NCBI GenBank assembly: GCA_015499995.1
Contig: JADNRV010000034.1
Location: 186,001-250,000 of the forward strand
Length of the DNA: 64,000 nucleotides
Source of the DNA: Flammula alnicola
Lineage: Eukaryota; Basidiomycota; Agaricomycetes; Agaricales; Strophariaceae
Direction: 5' to 3'
Position 1 is the first letter of the stretch. Each line of letters starts with the position of its first letter. This document shows, in pieces, positions 56,103 through 64,000 of the stretch. Below the pieces are notes generated by a model. The model did no database searches, had not been told where the DNA came from, and saw nothing but the letters and a program-made list of their open reading frames with translations. A program made the position numbers and the translations under genes.

Positions 56103-56580
56103 ATGTGGTAGGTGGGGTCGACGAATTGAAATTCAAAAATCAAGATGGTGCTTGGGTCATTGGCCCAATCACGAGATCATCTTATCTGATGGCGGCTTAT
56201 CTTATCTTATCTCCCGCAAACTGACCTCTAGCGAGCTCGCCGAATATGAACGAAACCATGGCTCTTGACTTGTCTGGATTTTCAACACATTTTCTTGATT
56301 TACAAAAAACTGGCGCCATCTAAAGAAGATCGAATGGTGTAATATACAGATGGCACTTCCCCAACGAATTCCGAATAATATAATGATAGTTCAATTGCCG
56401 CCCTGCTCTCCTCCGGCTTAAATAGTGCGCAACGGAAGATAGTGGTGATGATGATGTGATGGCGACAAAGTCTGCAGACATAAGGAAACAATCAGCTTGG
56501 CTCAGCGGATGGTAGAGAGACTAGGGAGGACGTACAATGATGAACGATTGGTATTATGATGGTGCGAAGCGCGAGATAAC

Positions 56581-56751
56581 TCAAGCGACGACGCAGTAGG
56601 CGTTACCGCCGCTGCCTCCATCGTCCTCGTTGGTGGGGAGGGACTCGGTCTGAGAGACGACACAGTAGGCATTGCCGCCGCTGCCTCCATCGTCCTCGTT
56701 GGTGGGGACGTTGGCGATGTGGGCGATGATGCTCTCGAGGAAGGAATCCAT
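56581..56751 (-). CDS. Lipopeptide mating-pheromone precursor with duplicated module
   Basis: Mushroom mating pheromones are made as 40-70 residue precursors ending in a CaaX box that is farnesylated and carboxymethylated; mature peptides are cut near an internal charged pair and sensed by STE3-type receptors. This intronless frame encodes 56 residues: MDSFLESIIAHIAN, then PTNEDDGGSGGNAYCVV twice, separated by SQTESL. The second copy ends in CVVA-stop, a proper CaaX box. The N-terminal MDSF, acidic middle and GGNAYCVVA end match agaricomycete B-locus pheromones such as those ending YCVVA. The two modules (period 69 nt) are almost identical at DNA level. An internal CVVS is not C-terminal and should not be prenylated. 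No receptor gene was recognised in the window. Confidence 0.82.
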   Translation of the reverse strand: MDSFLESIIAHIANVPTNEDDGGSGGNAYCVVSQTESLPTNEDDGGSGGNAYCVVA

Positions 56752-59357
56752 TTGTGATGTTGAAGTTGCAAGTTTGAATGCGACTGGGGAGATGAGAACG
56801 TCGAGCCAGGCCTCGTTTTATATGCAAAACGTTCTGACTGTAAGACATCCCAAAAAGCGCCTATCAGGGGATGACGATCATGACTCGAGGAGAAGGCCAA
56901 TGAGCGCGCGCGCTGCTGAGGGCCCAACCACAGTGTAATTTGCGTAGACAATAAAAGACAATAAAGCTTCACAATAGCTTTATTGTTCTCTGCGATGTGA
57001 TATATTTCGTAACAATAAGAGGTCCCGCCAATGGTTACTCCCGCGAGCCCAGAGCCCCCGCTATCGCAGTGTATACGAATTTGAAATCTGCAATTAGACG
57101 CATCTTGTGGTCTAGTACAGCCAACAAGGTGACTGCTTATGTAAGTAAACGACGGGCGCCTGTCTGACAGTCAGGAAAACAAAAAGCAGAGGCGGCCGTA
57201 AGCTTTGGCCTGGTATATTATCTGTCACTTGGTTTTACGGTCAACTCAGTAAATCAAGCAGGGAAAAGTGAAATTGAAAACAGTACCCAATCCAAACCCA
57301 ATCTACGATGTAAGGTCTTTTGTGATGCCTTCAAACTTTAGGAAAGAGCACCAAATATGGATGAGTGCCCTTCAAGAAATTGAACATGAGGATGAATTCG
57401 AATTCAAATGCTCTGCACATGCGTATCGCCCTCCGGATCTACCTATCCGCCAGAGAAGGAACAATAAGAGCGTTTTAGGAGGTGCGTGCATCAGCGCGAA
57501 GTTTGAACCGCCCAATATAAGCCCAATACCAGCCATAATTACTTCCACCAACAAGTTTCAAGAAACCCCCCCGTTTTAAGGCTGTAAGTAAGATTACCGT
57601 CTAAGATCTATTGAAGAATATAGAGGATTTATACTTGAACAACTATTGCTTCAGGTCTTTGAAACTTGAAGGTTACCGAGAGCGCTAATGGAATCTAGCA
57701 AGTTGAAGTATCCGTTCGCGATTTAGTGTGTAATGCCGGGCCTTTCCGTAACTTATAAAGATATTGCCTCTTTTAGTCTTTCCAGGTACCGTGGACGCAC
57801 TTATTAGTTTCGACGGAAACACTCTGACCCCTAACTCCCAGAGCTTCATTCGAAACTGGCAGCTTGCAGGCGACCGGAAAATCTTGGGATCCACCGCGGC
57901 AGAAAGGCAGGTCATGCAGTCCGGCTTCTGGGGGCCCAAACCTTCCCCGCATCGGCTCATATACCAACTGTCAAACCAATCAATTGGAGAAGCTATATTT
58001 CGCCTTGTCAGTTTTGCTTGTAAAGTACGACATCCGAACAGTGCAAGACTGTGAATTCTCCACCGAGGCGACAAACGTAGAATCCTTCGAATTTGGAGGT
58101 CGATTGTCAGGTCTCCGAGATCTTCATTTAATTTATCCTGTAGCTACTATATGTATTGTCAGTTTGAGTTACGACGATCGGCTTCGTGACATACTTGAAC
58201 TCCCAAGGAAAAACATAGGATGAATAACTTATTTATGTAAAGTGAATCAACCACAGCTTACCTGGGGAATAATACACTGTTTTGGTTAGGAGTGAGCGAT
58301 GTATTGGTCCATAAACCATCCATCCCAACGAAGCCGCGAAACTCGTGAGGGTTGGGTCGGAGGTAATTGGAGCCAATTCGTTCTTCTTAATCATGCTCGA
58401 CGTTCTCGAGGGTGTTCACCGGGTGCAAAGTGGAGACACGGGAAGAATGTAGATTCCGAGTACTGGTCCAAGTGGCGTGGAGAGAGTGGAGAGCATCAAA
58501 GATGTCGAACAATCCTCGAGAAAACTTGTCTTATCTTCGAAGGAAATGAGGCAAAATGCTGACAGCCTTTACATCAGTCTCTACGGCCTGCATCTTCGGC
58601 GTGTCTGTCAAAATATAGCCTGAGCACCCCACGAATAAATAGATGACCTAGACCTACCTGCACTCTGCATCGTGTTGAACGAGCCCCACACAATTGCAGC
58701 CATGCATTCCCGTTGTGCAGAGGAATCCCCACGTCCTTCCGCGGTTCATCCGTCCCAATTGATCTTGAAGTCGTCCGCCGAGGTCGACCTAGCGGAAAAA
58801 TATGTAGCTTCTCTTTCGAGTATCTCGATTCCCCCTGGGAACGGAGGTTTCGGAACAAGCTCGATCCCGGAGGCTCTGAAGCATTAGCGAAACTGGCTCG
58901 ACGATTCTCGACTACCGTCGTGTCACTGCCCCTTACAGTTACTAGTAATAGTGACCACCAAAGGAGGGAACACGTTTGGGGTTGAGTCGAGGGTCTTCGC
59001 GTAATTTACAGCTCTAGGAGACGCTTTCAGCACCTGACAAGAATCATGGAAGGGTGGACTGAGAAGGACAGCCTAATTGATGATCAGAAACGTTTTGTGA
59101 ATTCCGAAAATGATCTATGTGTACATGTAAGAAGTAAAAAGAACAAGAAAATATATGATGAAAATGGGCACAATTCTCTGGAGAATCGAACTAGTAGGTA
59201 TACAACAAGCAAGAAGTAAAAGAAAAATAGAGGGCATAGCAAGAATAGATGACGCGCCGTGATATCCCACATCGATGGTACATTTAACAAAACTTCTCCG
59301 ACTCTGAAAGCCAACAAGAATTTCAGTCCATACTCAACGAAAGTAAAGTTGATGATT
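56752..59357. other. No gene assigned
   Basis: First 300 bases are presumably the pheromone gene promoter. Frames at 57268-57579, 57764-58054 and 58713-58985 (plus) are open but overlap open frames on the other strand and show no known motif or consistent splicing. No STE3-type receptor segment or further CaaX-ending peptide was found by eye. Confidence 0.45.
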
Positions 59358-60053
59358 TATTTCGGAGGTGGTGTAGAAGGGCCTGGTAACGACGAGTCAA
59401 AATTTGCGAGCACACGAACAGAAAGCATGCGTACCAAAGAGCCCCGCCCGGGGTGGAGGCGAGTGAGGCATTGATGGTGTCGCGGCCATAGGGGTTGGAG
59501 CAAGGAGAGGATTTGCTAAGGGGTAGGAAATATGAGGCTATGTTCTCAACACCATGAGGGTGCAACGTACGTCTCCATTGCGCCCAGGCGGGTGCTTCTG
59601 GTTTCGGGGGCTCCGGAAGAGGGGGTTGAGGTGGATGAGGTGGCCCAGTGATCTTAGGCTGCGTCCTTACTTTCCTCTCAGGGCGTTTATGTACAACGCG
59701 CCAGCCAGGCTTTGCCTGCGGCAGCGGAGGTGCTTCCTCGGTCGCAGGGGGTGCTTCCGGAGGTGCCTCGATAGCCTGATCATGATCTGAGACATGCTAA
59801 TCAATCGATATGAAACAGCAAACATACCGGAGGTCTCCATTCGGGTTGAAATTCACCATTAGCGCTGAACTTGGATCTAACAGCCATGAGCTCAGAAATC
59901 TCGCTTTATAATCAAGCCACATCAGGGCTCTCGTACACATAGGAGTGAAAGCAGTTGGACGTACTATTGCAGCTGGCGTCGTTCATCTCGAAGCTTCCCG
60001 ATCTCCGCCAAAAGATATCGCACTTCTGTCGCAATCCCCTTTGTGAAATCCAT
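59358..60053 (-). CDS. Small coiled-coil, proline-rich protein of unknown function
   Basis: Five exons (59965-60053, 59828-59903, 59571-59775, 59435-59515, 59358-59383) join in phase to 158 residues. The N-terminus DFTKGIATEVRYLLAEIGKL, then RDERRQLQYEISELMAVRSK, is a clear heptad-type coiled coil of about 45 residues. A short FQPEWRPP motif follows, and the rest is Pro/Ala-rich (APPEAPPATEEAPPLPQ; KITGPPHPPQPPLPEPPKP), ending PSTPPPK. It resembles, from memory, small agaricomycete hypothetical proteins with the same coiled-coil start. No enzyme motif or membrane segment. Probably a cytosolic or nuclear interaction protein; all five junctions conform to GT-AG. Confidence 0.75.
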
Positions 60054-63000
60054 CGTGATGTTGCGGTTACTGTGGGTGGCGAGTCATTACGTCTTCCTGC
60101 AGGGAAGGGCTGAGTAATTTATACCTTAGATTCGGCATTTGGGGGGAGTAGCTCCCTTGAGGGGGGCCTGGAGGTGCCATGAGACGCGTATATAGAAAAC
60201 GAGGGTGATTTGTCTGATAGCAAGAAGTACAGCAGGTTGACGCGTGGGTGGTTGATTTTAGACTCGTGCACACAGTGCCACAGATGGCCCATTTCCTTTT
60301 CAGGATATCTGATTTTTCTTCAAGATTCTAGGCTCGGACATCCTTGAACTCAAACCACGTTGTTCTCTTGCCATACCTTCAAAAGCTGGAGATCTCCATC
60401 GATATTTCCTGTGGTCTCGACAAAGACAGAACGGTGTTTGTAATCAAGTTTTTTTAAAATTGTTATCCTGTCTGCTTGCATTGCTGGAGCTGGCAACTTC
60501 GTATTCATCGCGGCTCGCCCGGGGGCCTGATCACCATGATATGCAATCGTCTGTGATATCTACTCTTTGCAAATTCCATTTGTGACTAGGGAATCTTGGC
60601 TCTTGTTTACCTCCGTCATCTTGGCCTGGATACTTGGTGACTTTCAAGTTCTTCGAGCTCGGTCTATGGGTCATCTCATGGGACAATCAGCCTTCAAAGC
60701 TTCAAGTTCTCAGACGGCTGGGGTGGGAGGTCTGAATTTATATATTCACCCTGGCGCTACCCGTCTGCAGATGGAAGTAACGGATCGATCGGACTTTTTT
60801 TGTTGTCGAGGACGATGACAGTGGCTGGGTGAGTACTTTCCTAGATAATGCAGGCTTGCCTCGGGGTTAATTTTACTGATCTTCCCAATTTTACGCAGAA
60901 AATCGTTGTCCAGTTCAGGAACGGTGGATTTTTTCTTGACTGTGGATCTTTTCTTGCCTTTGAATCCTTCCTTTATTTTCTATCGTCTTGCGTTTTGTGA
61001 GCGTTCAGGGATTGTTGTGAATGAAGACACGCCTTTCCATTAATATTGGCTTTCTCTATCAAGTCATGTGGCTGGTTTTGTGACCTAGAGTCTATGCTTA
61101 GCGTCAACGTCAGCATTTGGTCTATTTTCGCGCTCGAACTCAAGCCAAGCACAACTTTTGGTCGCTACCATTTGGATCACATTAATGGCACTCAGCGGCG
61201 TCTGGAGAATCATCGTCATCATACCTTTCTGTGATACCATGGAGGAAGTCTTTCGGAATCGTTTTACAACGGGAAAGCCATCTCTTTCTTGTCCTCTGGT
61301 GCAATAATGCTCATTCGTTCGCAAACCCTTCGTGGAGCTCAGGTTGTCGTCGGACTGCCGTTCACCTATATCCGCCCAGGCGCCGACTGATGTATATCCC
61401 TTACATGCGGGGATAGTGGAATCAGTCTTGTCTTCATTTATGAAGGCCAGAAGTGGCTGCGTAAGTACTTTTCTACAATCATCTCGCGAGCCTATTTTTA
61501 ATGCTTTTCCCTATTTTCCAGATCCCAGGCAAGATTGGTCTGCTTATAACAATGGCGATCGAGTCGTAGGGTGGTATATGACCTGCTCTCTCCTTTGGAC
61601 TGTGTTATGGCATTGACATATAGGGATCATCGCAAAATCTCAAGCCAAGGCCTCCATTTTACCATGTCATGGACAGTTGTCACGTTGGCGGTCCTGGAAA
61701 TACACGACTTATTTTCATTTTCAAGTCCAGCGCCATTCTCTTTTAAGTGGGTGTGTATCTTCCTAGATTATTCATTCATATAATGAAATTATTTTTAGGG
61801 TTATATTCGCTTGCTGCGGATCCACTACGCGTAACATTCGAGTATAATCGTGCTCAAGTCTTCTATAATCTTCATTTTCACTCAATACCAGGCACTTACT
61901 CTTCCAGGATTTGTCGACTCATGGTCTGGAGCATACTTCGATGGTTTACCGGATACCCGACCGTACATAATTCATGCGGATCCTAGCACCGGCTATCTCG
62001 CTGCCTTTTCCACGCGTGGTTTGGGAACCGATGCGCAAAAATGGCGTCGAGCATGGAAAGCCGATTTCCTCATTGGTCGACTACTGCGCTATGCTCGTCA
62101 GAGGAGCGTTTCGATGTATTTCAATTTTCGCAGGAGTGCCTACCCTCTGGGTCGGGTTTCGAACGCTGATGTATCGGAGACTTGCCATGCACAATGCATA
62201 TGTACGTCGTTTCTATCACCGCAGCAACTATACTCAGCTCAGTCTTAATATAAGGACGCTTTAGATCTAGTGCTTTTCTTAATTGCGGGAAAATGGGCGG
62301 TGGCTTCCTTACTCATATTCGGGGTTCTACGATGTCCGCGCACATATGCTACCATTTGCAAAATATGAAATTTGGAATCGAATACGGCATACCCCATAGA
62401 AGACGCAGAATTTCTTCCCAGTATAGGACTGTGCATGCCATGATCTATCTTTATCTAAAAGAAAACTTGCGGGTGCGGTTGTTAAGTGAGGAGCTTGTCG
62501 GTACCGTGTATCCTTGTTGCCTAAATCTGTTTCATTCATTTTCTTCTTTATAAAAATTTATTTAGCTGCACACCAAGTCCACCCGGCGAGATAGCTTGCT
62601 GTCTTCGGCTATTGCAGTACCAGACCGATAGACAAAGGAACCCCAGAAGAAAGACATCTCACGGACGAGACAGTGTGTGAATGGACGAACGACATCATCG
62701 CTGGACTTTGTCGGTGTCGGTGTCGATGGGGGGAAGCACTACAGTTAACATACAATCGCATCTAAGTCTGGGGTAAGCGCTATATTTATCGCCGTTCTAA
62801 CAGTATTACATCAGACTTCGGAACCTGGTGTGCATATGCGCAGCGAACCAAGAAGACCATTACTATCTCATACCTTCTACACGGCCGCTGCGCGTAGTCC
62901 ATTCTCATCCCACTATGCATGCCTTCCTCCATGGTCTCCGATCAGGCCTCGCGATTAGAGGCCGGATTGTACTTAATGTTATCAGCTCTTGGCAATACAT

Positions 63001-63563
63001 GTCAAAATAGTGACTGAGGCGGTGATTGATGAATTTAGGACGTGCGAGGTTAATCCGAGGCTAAATTCCTGTTGGCGATAACGAAATTTCCTGCAGAGGA
63101 GGGAGTGTGTCCACAGAGAAGTTAATGCCATGAAAGTAAACCGGGCTCCCTTCTCCCAGGTGTCGCCATTTTTTACGCAGAAGCTCCTTTATTTAAAGTG
63201 ACTGTAATCGGTTAGGTTTTCTAACGGAAAATTGTCGCTAATGCTGGCTTCTGTTCACGCGCATATTCTCTAAATATCTCATCCCGTTTAAGTTCAGTAT
63301 ATTCAGGAAATGAGATGGATCATCAATGGCGTGAAGGAGCGAGAAACGATTATCATCATCCGAAATATCAAAAGAATAGCTACCTGGCGATCAATCACCT
63401 CCTCAGTACCTTCGCACGGACGAGTATTCTAGTTGCATTCCTAGATACACAGCAAAAGTAAGTTACACTGAGTTGAACGTTCACTAGCCCTTCCTGATCT
63501 CCGATACAACACCGCGAGTTGGTCCTACAGTTACACCCTTTCTCCGATTCGACAGCCCTGCGA
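60054..63563. other. No gene assigned; possible degenerate exons
   Basis: Several plus-strand stretches look partly exonic, for example 61850-62248 (GFVDSWSGAYFDGLPDTRPY, then IIHADPSTGYLAAF). Sequences resembling donors (GTGAGTACTTTCCTAG at about 60830, GTAAGTACTTTTCTAC at about 61461, GTGTATCTTCCTAG at about 61752) are similar to each other. No continuous gene model could be built and no family recognised. Either an unknown gene or a decayed one. Confidence 0.35.
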
Positions 63564-64000
63564 TCACTCTGCAGCTCCCTCAAGCAGCTCCGTCAGATTC
63601 ACGAGCTTCCCGTTGCTATTCAATGCAGCCTGGATGAATGCGACGTCGCCCAGCGCATTCAGGGGATCACCAAGCCTAAGATCGTCGTATTTTCCTGCGA
63701 CAGCGTCGAAGAAGCTCTCCTGTTCTGCTGCAACTCCTTTCGAGGGTATTTCTATAACTTCTTCCTTCTCTTCCTCTGGCTTGCCTTCGGATTTAACTAC
63801 GGACTTGATGGCGATGCGTATTACTGGGGCGTCCGAACCTGGTTTGTTGACCATATTAACTGAAAGCCAGCCGTCGCTCCCAGTCACCACGAAGCCGTCT
63901 GCTTCTGGGCGTGACTTGGTAGGCGATGCGAATGTCATCTCCGCTATTCCATGGAAATAATCGCCTGCTTTGACGACGGAGTGAATAGTGTCGTGTGGTG
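63564..64000 (-). CDS. C-terminal part of a Gfo/Idh/MocA-type oxidoreductase
   Basis: The minus-strand frame is open from the window edge to a stop at 63564, about 145 codons; the 5' part, with the NAD(P)-binding domain, lies outside. HDTIHSVVKAGDYFHGIAEM then TFASPTKS, followed by GFVVTGSDGWLSVNMV and, after an insert, EQESFFDAVAGKYDDL and GDPLNALGDVAFIQAALNSN fit the C-terminal half of this family, in which residues line the substrate pocket and the final helix carries the GDVAFIQAAL-type motif. Substrate cannot be inferred. The Met at 63938 is internal, not the start. Confidence 0.7.
   Translation of the reverse strand, partial: PHDTIHSVVKAGDYFHGIAEMTFASPTKSRPEADGFVVTGSDGWLSVNMVNKPGSDAPVIRIAIKSVVKSEGKPEEEKEEVIEIPSKGVAAEQESFFDAVAGKYDDLRLGDPLNALGDVAFIQAALNSNGKLVNLTELLEGAAE

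Noticed and set aside
61046..61234. Possible STE3-type receptor near the pheromone gene (SCGWFCDLESMLSVN resembles receptor helix text)
   Set aside because: No seven-helix pattern and none of the receptor signatures; the resemblance covers only a few residues.
1..64000. tRNA genes, CRISPR arrays, riboswitches or bacterial-type operons
   Set aside because: None seen: no cloverleaf with a GGTTCGAATCC-type arm, no spaced identical repeats with unique spacers, and the gene structure is clearly eukaryotic.

Overview
The window reads as genomic DNA of a filamentous basidiomycete, most likely an agaricomycete (mushroom-forming fungus). Evidence: genes are split by many 45-75 bp GT-AG introns (19 exons in a 2.5 kb transporter, more than 20 in a glycosidase), there are exons of 6-22 nt, and there is a farnesylation-type (CaaX) pheromone precursor like those of mushroom B mating-type loci. 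All gene models were spliced by eye. A junction was accepted only when both splice sites fit and the joined frame gave recognisable protein.

Layout. 0-1.6 kb: end of an unidentified gene and ribosomal protein P1 (RPP1), both on minus. 1.6-6 kb: no gene found; direct repeats, a degenerate roughly 60 bp minisatellite and a 413 bp TA-flanked MITE. 6.2-11.9 kb: two tandem DUF3533/SNG1-type membrane proteins with matching 12-exon structure. 13-16.6 kb: a frame-broken Lys/Ser-rich ORF, a small inverted-repeat element and a nucleotidyltransferase-fold protein whose N-terminal domain copy has lost its active site. 16.8-18.8 kb: an aspartokinase homologue lacking the catalytic lysine. 20.1-22.7 kb: an allantoate-permease-type MFS transporter. 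25-27.7 kb: a tandem family of unknown proteins (two intact copies, one remnant). 27.9-33.4 kb: a secreted GH92 alpha-mannosidase and an MPPED-type metallophosphoesterase. 33.8-44.6 kb: two tandem PLC genes flanking a gene with a C-terminal Zn2Cys6 cluster; this block holds six apparent single-base frameshifts. 45.3-46.6 kb: two TIR elements. 46.5-56.8 kb: YTM1, an F-box-like gene and its truncated copy, an unknown conserved-looking gene, an ERT1/AcuK-type regulator, the KEOPS subunit PCC1 and the pheromone precursor. 59-60 kb: a small proline-rich coiled-coil protein. The last 0.4 kb is the 3' end of a Gfo/Idh/MocA-type oxidoreductase.

The genes do not form one pathway. The theme is local tandem duplication followed by decay: SNG1-like pair, PLC pair, orphan family, F-box pair, duplicated domain in the nucleotidyltransferase, duplicated pheromone module. 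Two degenerate-enzyme cases (aspartokinase-like and nucleotidyltransferase-like) stand out as possible pseudoenzymes. The most biologically suggestive small gene is the 56-residue precursor with two near-identical modules each carrying a Cys-Val-Val box.
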